64,000 nt of DNA from positions 41,805,554 through 41,869,553 of the forward strand of contig OX485803.1 of the NCBI GenBank assembly GCA_950295325.1, given 5' to 3'. Each line of letters opens with the position of its first letter. Positions within the stretch are counted from its first letter, which is position 1. The translations under genes and the position numbers were made by a program. The notes below the pieces were generated by a model, which was not told the DNA's origin, did no database searches, and saw nothing but the letters and a program-made list of their open reading frames with translations. Origin of the DNA: Polytrichum commune. Its lineage: Eukaryota; Streptophyta; Polytrichopsida; Polytrichales; Polytrichaceae. Below are positions 9,204 to 21,246 of this stretch, piece after piece.

Positions 9204-11949
9204 CATTTGGTCATCACTTGGCAAATTAGTCGACGTTATGATGATGTGGTGACACTTTTGTACAAACTTTACTCACAGGTGGTGAGTTGTACAGATCCCA
9301 CATGAATCTACAATCTAAAAGCATTCAATTGCTACCACACTCTAAACTCCCAAATATCATGATTGTGACAACCAAAGTGCATGTAATATTAAGGAGGATG
9401 TAGTGTTAACATGGATGCGTGATAATAGAGGATTAGCATAGCGTGTGACAGTATGAAATGACACAAAGTTAGCATTGTAATGATGACAACCATTGATGAA
9501 GCCTGTGGTTTGAATTCTGTGGTGGGTAATTATGAATGTCAAAACCTATAATATATGGAAGGGCAATGTGACAACAAGGAGGGAGATTTAGACCTAGTGT
9601 TTCACAATACAAGAGAGCGAGTGACATTAAGGAGGTTAGGATGTATACATTAATCCGGAAAAGTCTAAGCACATAAATAGCTCACATCGTGCAACCTCGT
9701 TTTATACATTTCTCGTGCAAACTTTAAAAATGAACTATTTATTTCAAATACTTACTACTTGTCTCATATCAAAGTTGGGGTTCTTTTTCTTGACTGGAGC
9801 ACTCTCATGTTCATAACATCTTATGACAATCCAACAAGTTTGAAGGTTGAAGGATGAAGGTCATGCTTAATATGTGCCAACTCTTGAGGATACATGCCAT
9901 TAATTTATAATAGCAGGCTTGCAATAGGAATATTACGAATGTTTTGAATAGATGTGACATCCAAGTTTTGGAAGCAAACAAGAGTTGTTCTTGTAGTATA
10001 GGCAACAAAGACATGGCATATATTGGCTTGCAATCTCTTGAACTTAATTACACTTATACCCATGTCAACATTCCTAGTTATTTCTTTGTACATTGTCAAT
10101 CAAAGTGTATGATAAACTAGGCCTCCTCGTTAATAGGTTTGTCAACCTTTAGAACTACTGTAAACATTGTATTTAGTGTCATATGGTATTTTATGTCACT
10201 GTGGGAACTTTTCTAATATCATACTCCTTACGAATAAGTTTACAAGTGTTAGAGTTATCCGCTAACCCTCGTAAACACCTACTGAGTTGGGGGAGTTACG
10301 GGAATCACCAATCGGTAACCAAAAAGCCAACTTGTCAACAACATCTAAAAAAACGCAGACCCAGACTCCTTTCAAGGTGTGGGAGACCTCCAAAACGCGT
10401 TGAACCTTGGGTTCACCAAACAAAGCAGGCATGTCAAGGTTTTGAAACTTGATCTAGTTGAAGCCCAACTTCCACATGCGGCAAGGATCGGAGTTGTGTT
10501 CCTTGCGACCTAGCCCAGTTGTTGTGGTTCATGCAAGGAGAAGGAATGTTGAGTGCTATAAGGAAGAGCAGCGTTGAGTGTTGCGAAGAGGGCTTACAAT
10601 CCCAACTCCTTCATGCAAGCAAACACTATGTGTACTATGATCTTTAGTTGCCAAAATGAAAAAAAATATGATGATTTAGGGGTTTTTCCTTGAAAGACCC
10701 CAATGCTTCCTTACAATCCCAATTCCTTATGTAAGCAAGCTCTTTGTGTGATGTGATCTTGGGTTTTCAAAATGAGCAAATCTAATGTTTTGGGAGCCTT
10801 CTTGGAAGAACTCTATATGTTCTTACAATCGGAGCTCCTTCATGCTTTATTTTAGCTTTTGCTTGCAAATCTTATGTGTAGTCTATGATTAGGGTTGAAT
10901 TTATGGAAGATGTAAATTTTGTCTTGGTTTTTTATACGCATCAATGGCTTCAATAGTGGTGTGTTTGGAAGAAGATGGAGATGAGGCCGATGATGCTATA
11001 GGTTGTCATTGCCACCTTGCCCATCGAATGCACCTAGGTGAAAAAAAGGATCCAAACATATTGTGGATTCTCTCCACTAATCATGTCTAGTAGCATCCTA
11101 CAACATTCATTTTGCTAAGTATTGTAGAGGTCGCAAGCAAGTAAATCCAGCTTGTACCTAGTCTTGTGTGGAAGGAAATGTTCAAAGAGTATAAGGATCA
11201 TTATACTAACTCTTTTTTTGTTGAAGAGACCTTGAAGGATTGTTTAAGAAAAAATCTTGAAGGAGATTAAAACAAGCACTAGCAATGAAGACAATTTCAA
11301 CAAGGTCATTCTCCAATGCGATGAGGTGTTGGAGCAACTAAAGTGCACTGATGGTCATGTGGCCCGGAATGTATTGAGGAGATGGCAATCCATCATTGAC
11401 CGTTGCTCGCCGAGTGGTTCAAGTGGAATTTTGGAGTGCTTGACACCAGTGTCATGCGGCGTACAAGATTCTTCTAGGGGTATGAGAGACTCCCCCAAAG
11501 ATGTCAAAACTCCCATAGAGAAACCTCTCACCAAGACAGAGATGTTGTCTTCATGGCTTTAGGGTTTTGTTTTGGACTAGAAAGTTGCATTGTTGGTTGT
11601 TGGACAAATCCCAACATAAACAAGAAGGTCAAACTCAAGCCACAACAAGAAGAATTTATGGTTGAAGAAGATCCAACCATGTTGACAGTTGAGGGGTTAA
11701 ATGTTCAAGTTGATGAATGTGGCCCAAATAGGAAGCCTCAATAAACATTATTATTATTATTATAAATTTGGATAACAACCAAAAAATCAGAAAAAGAGGC
11801 CCAAAAGGATGAACACCTAGAAGACAAACTTAAAGAGCTAGCTCAAGAGGCAACTCCATATGAAAATCCCATTAACTCTGGTGATAAAGATAATTTGGAT
11901 GATGGTTCCGGAAAAAAATTGGAGAGAGAGGATCCAAGGCGAAAGAAGA
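9204..11949. other. intergenic, mostly unrecognised
   Basis: No gene recognised. 10163-10250 is a one-ended fragment of the palindromic MITE family seen at 38436, 46101 and 56505 (TTTAGTGTCATATGG, then TATTTTATGTCAC). An open frame at 11257-11562 (101 aa) has balanced composition but no recognised domain. It lies upstream of gag-like sequence and could belong to the same decayed element. Confidence 0.35.
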
Positions 11950-12790
11950 TATCCAATTTGCATCTCTAAGCGGAGGTTCACGAAATGAAATCCAACTTGA
12001 ACGAACTCATACAACAAATCGAGTTCCTTATGGAAATCATTAAGGGTGAAGGCACAACAAATGCAAAACCTACATACTTGAGCAAGATCACGTACATGAA
12101 GTGCCTAAACTGATGGCTTGGGATACCAAGGACAAATGAACAATTTAGAATTTCAAAACTAAGTACAAAATATTTTGCGAAATATAGGGATATGTGGGGA
12201 ATGAGGTGAGAATTAAGAGTTTTGGTTTTTTTTCTCAAGGAGGGGCTTTATAACTTTTTCGGCTTGGCGGTCGGATAAGACCAAAACAATGTCATGGTGA
12301 GTTATCAAGAATTGGGCCTTAGAGATGTGGAGGAAGCCACACCAACACTTTTTGGACATAATAATGTTAAGCGCTATCAAATGGAAGAAAACCTTTCAAA
12401 ATATGCAAAGGAGTACAAGATGAAATATCTCATGTATAATTACAAAAATAACCTGCAATTGAAAATGATGGATCATTTCTAATGAACCTTGACGAGAACA
12501 TCCAACGTAAAGTGTGAAAGCAAAAAAAATTGTCTATCACTATGATGGAACTCCTTGATTTAGTCATACATTTGGAGGATATGCGAGTGTTAGATCAAAC
12601 CAACAATCCGAAAAAGAAAACTTTTGAGGAGATCTTTGAGGATAATAGACAAAAAATAAGTTCAACATCCAAGAAGAAGAAGGAGAGATGAGCCAAGGGC
12701 TGAAGCTGGCAGCTCTGAGAATGAATAAACCTAAAAATGTTGATGTAAAGGATGCAAATAAATAGGATTTTTACTTTGAGTGCTGCAAAA
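11950..12790 (+). pseudogene. degenerate retrotransposon gag-like sequence
   Basis: Translated pieces in changing frames resemble a gypsy-type gag: YQMEENLSKYAKEYKMKYL (about 12378-12434), then FLMNLDENIQRKV and KLSITMMELLDLVIHLEDMR (about 12475-12600). These recall the 'sites, Y..F..L / F..GL...I...V / ..t..E....a..lE' layout of retrotransposon gag. A Lys-rich stretch and FYFECCKNNLKLPQQD (about 12773-12820) may be a broken CCHC zinc knuckle. Many stops and frame changes are present. No protease or RT follows. The assignment is tentative. Confidence 0.35.
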
Positions 12791-14725
12791 ACAACTTAAA
12801 ATTGCCCCAGCAGGACTGAGGGAAGAACAAAGGTGACAAAATTCAACCTCACAATGTTTTTGTCCATTAGTAAACAAGACTTAGTATCGTGTGATAGTAC
12901 CATGCAAGGCTAATTGCCTCTCAAAAGACTGCATAAAAAACTCAAGAAAATTAACCATAGAATATTAGTTCCCGATGAGGAATTTTGTCACGCACCTCTC
13001 CATGAGAAGTGCCCGAAACACCATGGGCACAAAGGAGACCCCGGAGTGACACCCGGGACTTGTGGCACCATTGGTGAGAGGGCCCAAGTGATCCTAGTGT
13101 GGGTGAGGGCCCCGGGCGTTAGGAACGCCTCCCACCCACGGAGACTAAGAGGCGTGAGGGTAAGGCCATCATCTATGAGTAGCTTATGCCGTGCTAATTC
13201 TAAAATGTTCAAGAACGCCTCAATCGGACGTGTGAGCTAGGAGATATGGCAATTTGAGTGGGGCGTTGTCTTGGTACAGCGCCATGTACAGCAATGGCCT
13301 TGGAGTGGCTCCCGGGACTGGCAAGGTTTGAACAGGCATAAGTTCCTTAATACTTGCCAAATGGGGCAAGTGAGTAGCCCATCGGCATCTACGTGAAACA
13401 TATATGACGATGGAGTGGTTGATTATTAGCATCAAAGAGCATATGAAGAAGTTATGGTGTTCTAAAGCTGTTTGGGGCTTCCACCCCCAGCGGCTAAGGG
13501 AAAATGTCTACTTGGCCTCCAACTCTTGGGAGAGAGACAAAAGGTTACTTGATGATGGGGTATGGGCCCTGCCTAGAGTCCTAGAGGCTTATATGGGTGA
13601 GGTGGTGTGGCCGAACCCACCCGAGGCCGAACGGTATGGCCTCCACAGGCATTGCCCAACAAGGGGGCATAGTTGCCTAGTATGGTTCGGGTTGTTATAG
13701 TGTTGCTCCGGCAACTTGATGATCAACTCAAGATTAGACTTCCATGAATGAAAGTCCACATCTTAGCATTGGTTACTGATTAAAGGGTGAGTCGCAAAAT
13801 GCAAGTGTAGGAGGGTTGGTCCCCCTCCTATGGACTAAGAGGTCCGCAGTATGGGGAGCCAATGATTAGCATGTTGGAATGCGAAGGGTTAGCGCTCATG
13901 ACCCTTGCTAGAATTTTTTTTTAAATGACCAAGTTAGTTAAGGGGAGCTAGCGAGGGTTGCGACATATTTGGGGCCTTCCTATCCCTCATAGACAATATA
14001 AAGGATCTAGTCTAATTAAAAGACAAGGTAATGACGACTAATATTGCTATATTGGTTGACGTTAGCAGTGGAAGAAACCGCATTAATGATGTAAGTCATA
14101 AGGCTCTTGTCGGACTACAAACGTGGCCAAATGTATGTGCTTCAAAAAGGACAAAACAAAGTTTGAAAAAAATTACACGATTTGCAAACTTGAAAGGTAC
14201 ACTCAGTACAAAGAAATATTTTCCGAAATATTTTTATAAAATTGAAGTTAGGCAAAAATGTAGGATGCAAGTAGTAATGATAGTTGATGACAATAGGTCT
14301 AAACCGTTGTCAATTAATAAAATTGTCGGGATTAGAATGTGTTAACCTAGTCACTATGAACAAACTCTACAATAAACAATCATTCATTTTACAAGGTGAA
14401 GATCTCGATGGAAATACAAAGAGGAATTCTTCAACACTAGTTGCAAAAAAAATACGTATCCAAATTTTGTTTGATTTTGGAGGATGTCTTAAAAAGTAAT
14501 TTTTCTTCAGAATTGTCTCCCAAACACGAAGTAGATCATAGAAATTAATTGTTGTACATGGTAAAACTACGTAACAAGGCCCCCATAATAACTCAACCAA
14601 ATTGAGCTCGCCAAGTTGAAGTGACAACTCATAAAATTGTTAGCCTGGGTTACATTCATTCTATTAAATTATCTTTCGGGGCTCTTATAATCATTGTGAG
14701 TTAGAAAGATGGTTAAATACAAATA
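12791..14725. other. no gene recognised; locally GC-rich
   Basis: 13000-13700 is richer in G and C than its surroundings, with strings such as CCCGGGACTTGTGG and GGGGCATAGTTGCC, and has overlapping short frames on both strands. It could be part of a long terminal repeat or a decayed element. I found no matching second terminal repeat in the window. 14031-14627 shows only short frames. Confidence 0.3.
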
Positions 14726-14777
14726 TGCAAACACTAGGATCTCAACCAATTATACCCAAAAATCTCCCAAATCACTG
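14726..14777. repeat. hAT-type MITE, one-ended fragment
   Basis: GCAAACACTAGGATCTCAAC, then TACCCAAAAATCTCCCAAAT and CACTG, match the last 50 bp of the MITE copy at 17426-17651. The remainder of the element is absent. Confidence 0.75.
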
Positions 14778-17425
14778 CTTAGAACCCTCAAATCATTAGG
14801 GTTTGGATGTTCATCTACTAACATATTCACTTGCGAGTTGTTTATTATTTATCCTACAAAAATTGTGTAGAACACAACACGCAACTATAATTTGACCTGC
14901 ATATGGGATATTGAAATAGACACTTTAGAACTTTCCAACTATTCTTGAGATGAGCAAAAGCATTTCCAACTTTAACCCTACCCCTTCTAAATGCACTATC
15001 AAAAGCATTCTTATAGACATCACCATTGCCTCAATTAGAAAATGCCTTCATAATGTTGATCATCAAAAGATAATCATAATCACCCGCAAAATAAGGTCAA
15101 ACTAGCCAAGAGACTAGTTAAATGGATGGTTCTTGAACATATGATCTCCCCCCAAAAATCCTTGTACAAAAATGAATCCCAAAAGTAAGTAGCATCATGA
15201 GAAAGGGGTAAAGGGTACTTGAGTCAAAGGGTTGAAGGGTTCTTGCCTTGTTTGGGGCAACGTTTCTCATGTGGGGTCCGCTTTGGTCTAGTGCACTTAC
15301 TTTTCTAGCACTCACCTCGGCTTCCTTGGCAATCTGCATTGATACAACAATAGCAATGAAAGGGAGATCAAGCAATAGGATTCTTCATCTCCTTCTTGAT
15401 GTTGTTGTAAAGGTCATCATCCTCAAGGTTGGTGACATGTGGAGGGCAGTACATGTACCTAGTGCACTTGACAAGGTGACACTGTGACCAATTTGCAAGA
15501 ATGCATGCAATGAAAATGCATCTCTCGTGTTGTGGATGCTTCCAACCAACCAACCAAGAAGGATGGTCTCCCGATGACAACATCCTCTGCACGCAACTCA
15601 AATTCAATACACCTACGAGTAGAAGACATGATATAAAGATACCAAAAATGAAAGGCGAACTGAAATACACCAAACAAAAGTGAAGAGGGATACCTTGTGA
15701 GAAGGAGATGGGCAACTTTGACACCACCAAATTGCTGATCAAAAGGAATACTACGAGAAATACCCTTGTCCTTCAGAAATCCCTTGAAGAAAGCATCATT
15801 CCAAAGCAAGTTTTTCGATGTGGGAATTTTATTGTTTTCCAAAGACGACTGGACAACAACGTCGTCATGTGCCTCGACAGAACAATCTAAATCAATGGTG
15901 GTAGCATGCATGATCCACAATGTCAGAATTGAAGGGTGAGTGCAAGAGATACACAAGACTGATGGTGGAATCAAAAATCAAGATAAAGTTATAATACACA
16001 TGCCACGATAATCTTGTTTTATGGAGAAATACGTCCATCTTGTGGTCACTCACACAGGCAGGAGGGAAGTTCTCTTCACCTTTTGTCACTTTCCTTGAAT
16101 TCCATAGTTCCAACCAGCAGGTCTTCTCAACAACATTGTCGACTTAAGAACAAGCAAGTTTGTTGAGATTCTCTCCAGTCATCTCTAGTGTGTTTGTCTA
16201 ATCGTACTGGGATTCCAACTCTCGAATGAAGTCCTCACCTAAAGCAGGGTTCCCAATAGAATTTCTTTTGGCAAAAGTCACTCCGGTGCTTCTTGGTGAC
16301 GGCTTCCCACTCAACATTGATGGTATCCAAAAGCCCAGTAGCAGCGCGATGTGAGGCATCAAGTACTCTTGCCTTGTGGATTTAGCTCCAGACTTCAGAG
16401 CTCGTGAATGTTCATCACACGAACATCTACCACAGTGGCCAATAAGGTGGAGAACTTTAGGGTATGTGTGCCTTGTATTCCAAAAACATTAAGGTGTATG
16501 TAATTTACATGGTGGAGGAAATATAGTAAAGATTCTTGAGTAATTGTGTACCACTTGGAAGGTAACGATGGTCATAACATCATCCAGATGCATAATAGTG
16601 TTCCGTGGGATTGACAATATTCCATACTAGGATATTCTCATATGTTCTTCACAAAACACTATTATGCATCTAAATAATGTTATGGTGCAGCCAAAGAAGG
16701 TTTGTAAAAGTGATCAGGGATCAATCTTTTGACACACGTGATGGGGAGCGTTCCATACTTACAGATATTCACAACCTCGTGAAGGAGGTTGGTCATGACA
16801 TGGATTTCAATGTGCGAAGATCAAACATGTTATCAACAATTTAAATAGGACAAAGCAATGTACATATCAAAATAGATAGGTGATGATAAACAAACTACAG
16901 AGAATTGTAAAGAGACCCACCTATTGAACCATGCCATGGCTCAGGAGATTGTCCCTCCATTCTCCATAGAAAACAAAGCAAAAGATTTCAGGCGATGGTG
17001 TTTGGAAGGTCATCTTTGACCTTCTTGTTGATAACGTTAATCCTAACCAACAACATGTGATTCCCATCCAAAAAAAACATCTTTTAGGAAGAAAGGAAAA
17101 GTAGGTTCTCCTTTTTGTTCAAATCCGCCTCGAATTCATCGTTCTTGTGCTACCAATGGACATTCCATATTGACCTAATGCTATCTATTACAAGCAGCTC
17201 CCCACCGTCCACATGCGTGGTGGTCACAAAGAAGTACTTGCCCAAGGCCACAAATGTAGCCATTCTTGAATGCCACTTCAAGCTTTACAAAGTTTGTTTT
17301 GAAGCAAGTCGCACACTTTGTATGTCTTTCATGCAACGGAGTGGAATATACATTGGGCTCCTCAAAGGTGAAAGGCTAGATGACACTCATAGAATCCACT
17401 AGGAATCAATTGTCAACGTCATCAT
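14778..17425. other. unresolved region with gene-like short frames
   Basis: Several minus-strand frames are longer than the local background (15459-15974, 171 aa; 15892-16113). A stretch near 16270-16390 translates on the minus strand as ARVLDASHRAATGLLDTINV and onward without a stop for about 45 residues, followed by a possible splice donor GGTGAGGA. The pieces cannot be joined into a convincing gene and I recognise no domain. A decayed gene or transposase is possible. A strong inverted repeat at 16573-16684 is listed separately. Confidence 0.25.
16573..16684. repeat. hairpin-forming inverted repeat
   Basis: Arms 16573-16602 and 16655-16684 pair over 30 bp with about 3 mismatches (core CAGATGCATAATAGTGTT), around a 52-nt loop. 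The fold is the size of a plant microRNA precursor or a very small MITE. No terminal or target repeats were seen. Confidence 0.6.
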
Positions 17426-17651
17426 CTATGATGGGGGAGAACCGGCAGTTAGTTACAAATGAACCAATTGAGTTTGAGAAATAACCGGTTGAAGTTCAAG
17501 ACTACAAGAAAATTACCAATCATTTTGGAGGAATTTATAGAATAAACCCCAATTTAATAAAGGAAAACCGGAGGATGTCAACATGTAACCGGTTGCACTT
17601 GCAAATGCTAGGATCTCAGCCGGTTATGCCCAAAAATCTCCCTGATTACTG
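17426..17651. mobile_element. 226-bp hAT-type MITE with 8-bp TSD
   Basis: Begins CTATGATGGGGGAGAACC and ends AAATCTCCCTGATTACTG, an imperfect terminal inverted repeat. GTCATCAT flanks it on both sides (17418-17425 and 17652-17659), a perfect 8-bp target duplication typical of the hAT superfamily. Inside are several AACCGGTT palindromes near both ends. There is no coding capacity. Confidence 0.9.
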
Positions 17652-17788
17652 GTCATCATATGCTTCGTGGGGTCAACAGGATCGAAGTCCCACTTGACAT
17701 CACCTTCGTCAACCTCCTCAGGGAATTCAACCATTAATGATTTAGAAGGATTTTTTTTATCCTGCAAGAAACAATCATGTCTCTTTAA

Positions 17789-18804
17789 AAAACCCCTATG
17801 AGCATTGCACGCGTCAGAGCGATGGGTAGGGGCAACACCAAAAAAGCCAAAGCCTCGGCCCCCTGACCCTGGCATGCCCCGACCTTGGCCTAACCCCCGA
17901 CCTTGGCATGACCCTTGCACTCTTGAAGGCCACTTGTCCATATGACCCTTATTGAGTGCACTTCATTTTCAAGGTCTATATATATATATATATATATATT
18001 CACTTCCATTGAGTAAATAAGAAATTGACAAAGAAATCATCAATAAAGCATGTAATCAATTTGGAAGTCAAAAACCTTTACAAAACTCTCCTTTAGCACT
18101 GAGGTTATAATTTTTGTGACTTACCATTGAAAGGGTCTTTGTCATTCTAAAATGGAACTAAAATTAGTGTTGTATTTTTAGTATGTTTATTTTATAATAT
18201 TTTAGTTAATACCTTCTCCTTTCACGAAGTATTCATACACACTCAAACTAATTAAGTGTGATTAAATGTAATTAAGTCTAAATAACTGTATTAGAAGGTA
18301 ATTCAGCGCAAGACCTAGGTTTCTACAAGTATTCATACACATTCAAACTAATTAAGCATGATTAAGTGCAAGTGAGTGCATTTAGCCTAATCAAGATTAT
18401 TAGTTCATATCTGCATTAAATCATGAATAAGTGAATTTTTTAATTAATTAGGCTTATTTAAATTGATAAGCATACTTTCTGATTTAATTGGGCTTAGTTT
18501 TGTATTGATTAGGATTATTAAGACTTAACTTAATTACATTTAATCACACTTAATTAGTTTGAGTGTGTATTGAATGCTTTGTGAAAGTACAAGGTATTAA
18601 CTAAAATATTATAAAATAAACATACTAAAAATAAAACACTCATTTTAGTTCCATTTTAGAATGACAAAGATCCTTTCAATAATAAGTCACAAAAATGATA
18701 ACCTCAGTGCTAATGAGGGTTTTGTAATGTTCTTGACTTCCAAGTTAATTACATGTTTTATTGACAGTTTCTCAATCAATTGCTTATTTACTCAATGAAA
18801 GTGA

Positions 18805-18835
<31 letters not shown>

Positions 18836-19026
18836 TGGACCTTGAAAATGAAGTGCACTCAATATGGGCCATATGGACAAGCGGCCTTCAAGAATGCAAG
18901 GGTCAGGCCAGGGTCGAGGCAAGCCAAGGTCCGGGCTCGCCAGAGTTGGGAAGCCGAGGCTCTGGCTTTTTCGATGTTGCCCCTGCCTAACGCCTTGACG
19001 CGTGCAACGTTCATAGGGGGTTTCTA
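17789..19026. mobile_element. fold-back element B, long inverted arms
   Basis: The left arm (17789 to about 18290) and right arm (about 18530 to 19026) are reverse complements. Both ends read AAACCCCCTATGA or close, then TTGCACGCGTC. The inner parts of the arms (from TTGAAGGC inward) are the same family as fold-back element A, but the outer 130-150 bp are unrelated to A and rich in G and C. TA-repeat tracts sit at matching places in the two arms (17980-18000 and 18807-18830). The Gly/Arg-rich 105-aa frame at 17624-17941 is a by-product of the terminal arm. No transposase is present. Confidence 0.8.
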
Positions 19027-20047
19027 GAGAGACCCAAAACAATCAGGGTATTCAAATATATGACATACTAATAGGTAGAAAACAATGAAAAAAAAAAAAG
19101 CTCACCTTTTGTAGCTTAGAGGCTCATTAATATTTTTTAGTTGACATTTTTAAGCTCAAAGACTCATCCTCTTAGCTTTGGATGGTGTTGGCAACTAGGG
19201 ATCCACAACTAGTGTATCTTGAACTACAACCAGCATATCTTCAATTGCATTCATAAATTTCACCATAGGAGTGTCCTATGGATTCCCTAGCAATCTCAAC
19301 ATCTCCACCAAATGCTCCCGCCGAGCTAGTTGCCAAAGACTTTGGAGGCCCATGCATTGTTTTCATGGTAGCCGTATTATCCTTGACATTGCGATTCTAC
19401 TTCAAAGCTTCATATGTTAGTACGTGATATTCATGACTCCAAATAAATCTAATCAAATCAAAAGAAGTCCAAGCTAGGAGACCTCAAAGCACTTTCAAGC
19501 CAATAGCAAGCACTTAGTGTCTCAATTGGCACTTGAAATGGGTATGCCGGCCGCATCATAGCCATTTTGGCTACCAATCAAGACACTTTATCGCTTCAAA
19601 GGAGACCCCAACTTGGGAATCCATTTTGCAATCCATCCTACATTTTACCAAACCACATTTACCAATCTCTTAGAGGCATTCAATGTTTCAACTAGCACTT
19701 GAAATGAATACGCCGGCGATGGCATAACCATTTTAGTTGCCAATCGGGATAATCAAGCCCACCCTCTACCAACATGAATGTTCAACTATCAATGCAAATT
19801 CAATACTCAAGCCATTGGTTTTAGGCACCAACTAGACCTCTTCTTCCCCAAAAAAACACTCATTGAGCTCCTTCAAAGGCAATGGATTCTCTTAAGCAAA
19901 CAAAAAGAAGCCTCAACAAATGATGGGACACAACTTCTCTCACACCCCAAGCTTTGAGCTCTTTCTTCCACGTCTTAATCCAAAGGAAGGCTAAAATTTA
20001 AATTTAAATAAATAAAACTAGGGTTTCGGGATATTAGAGAGTATGTA
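19027..20047. other. no gene; degenerate direct repeat
   Basis: 19515-19585 and 19688-19755 are related direct repeats about 173 bp apart (GCACTTGAAATG, then ATGCCGGC or ACGCCGGC, then CCATTTTGG). The rest is featureless. Confidence 0.4.
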
Positions 20048-20830
20048 AGAAAAAGAAAAAGAAAAAGTAACGCCGGTATTAGATACCGGCATGAATGCAA
20101 GCCCGTTGGTCCTGTACTGATCACAATGTCCCGTGATACAGTATAGGGTGTTATGCCTCCTTTGGGAGGTGGGCTTTGTTATCGTACCATGTTGATTTAT
20201 TTAGTTAGGGCGGGGGACAGGGGTTTGTTTGTTATCAAGTTTTCTTTTGTTTAGGACGAGATATGTGAGGTATTTAATGGCATTCTCGTGTATTTTTTTC
20301 ATGAGGGTTTTTATGTTGTTCTTTGGGATTTTTAGTTTGGTTAGTTGGTCCATGGAGTGTTCCTGGATAGCGCCTCTTACTCCGGCTGTAATGGTGATGA
20401 GGGGGTTGATTTTCCATCCTTTGTTTTGTATAGTGTTAATTAGTGGGTCGTATTTGGTATGTTTGTGTGTGAGGGCTTGTTCTAGGAATCTGTCGTGGCA
20501 GTATGTGAATTCGATAAATTGGATTGTGTGATTGGGGGAAGGTAGTATAGGTGTTTGTGTTTGGTTAGGGGTTCCTATAATGCACATTATGTCTGGTCTT
20601 AGTTTGGCTTGGCATTGGCACTTCCTTTGCGAACATGTACATGCAAGAAACCATTCAGGTATTGTGTGATCAGGCAGCTGATTGTTGAGGTTGCCTACAT
20701 TGATCAGCGTAAAGAACAACATGCCAATATCAAGCGCATAGAGAGTATGTAACATTATGGAGCTTGATATTATGGAGTTGAGGGTGTATTTCCAACAGAG
20801 TTTAATCAGTGGTCTCTTGAAGCACACAAC
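20048..20830 (-). mobile_element. LINE 3' fragment with RLE-like endonuclease domain
   Basis: The 208-aa frame (20827 to 20201) is the C-terminus of a non-LTR retrotransposon polyprotein. The same protein region recurs at 26850-27235 and 63550-64000. It has a Cys cluster (C63, C65, C70, C72), then RPDI (77-80), IEFTYCHD (105-112) and K122...KY125-126. That order recalls the PD...D/E...K catalytic core of restriction-like endonucleases of R2-type and Dualen-type LINEs. The C-terminus is Lys-rich (IKYLTYLVLNKRKLDNKQ). A 3' UTR of about 110 bp follows. It ends in a perfect stem-loop GCCGGTAT-CTA-ATACCGGC (20090 to 20072) and a C/T simple-repeat tail of TTTTTC units (20067-20048). Upstream of about 20720 the homology fades, so the copy is 5'-truncated. 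Confidence 0.7.
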
Positions 20831-21020
20831 TTATCGGTTTGTTCATCATGTTTTTGTGTATTGTTAGTAGCAATGATTTTTGTGCTTGGACGTGGATACA
20901 ATTCATTATGTTCCAATGGTCCGTATGATATTTCTTTGTGGATTCTCGAGCTTTTATTGGATCTTCTACTGTTCCTCCAATTTTGGAATGTGTAGATATT
21001 GTCAAGTAATTGACGTCAAT

Positions 21021-21246
21021 CAGTGATCGGGGAGATTTTTGGGCATAATCGGTTGAGATCCTAGTGTTTGCAAGTGCAACCGGTTACATGTTGACATCCT
21101 CCAGTTTTTCTTTATTAAATTGGGGTATATTCTATAAATTCCTCTAAAATGATCGGTAATTTTCCTGAAGTCTCGAACTTCAACCGGTTATTTCTCAAAC
21201 TCAACCGGTTTATCTGTAACTAACTGCCGGTTCTCCCCGATCATTG
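21021..21246. mobile_element. 226-bp hAT-type MITE with perfect 8-bp TSD
   Basis: Reference copy. The ends CAGTGATCGGGGAGA and TCTCCCCGATCATTG are inverted repeats with one mismatch in 15. The flanks ACGTCAAT at 21013-21020 and 21247-21254 are identical. Orientation is opposite to the 17426 copy. Four AACCGGTT or near-copies lie in the subterminal parts, which suits repeated transposase binding sites. Confidence 0.92.

Noticed and set aside
13000-13700. Retrotransposon LTR
   Set aside because: No second copy of the sequence and no primer-binding site could be found.
17624-17941. Gly/Arg-rich 105-aa protein
   Set aside because: Overlaps a MITE end and the terminal arm of fold-back element B; composition reflects GC-rich repeat DNA.
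20229-20531. 100-aa plus-strand hydrophobic frame
   Set aside because: Antisense of the LINE coding region, which matches two other copies on the other strand.
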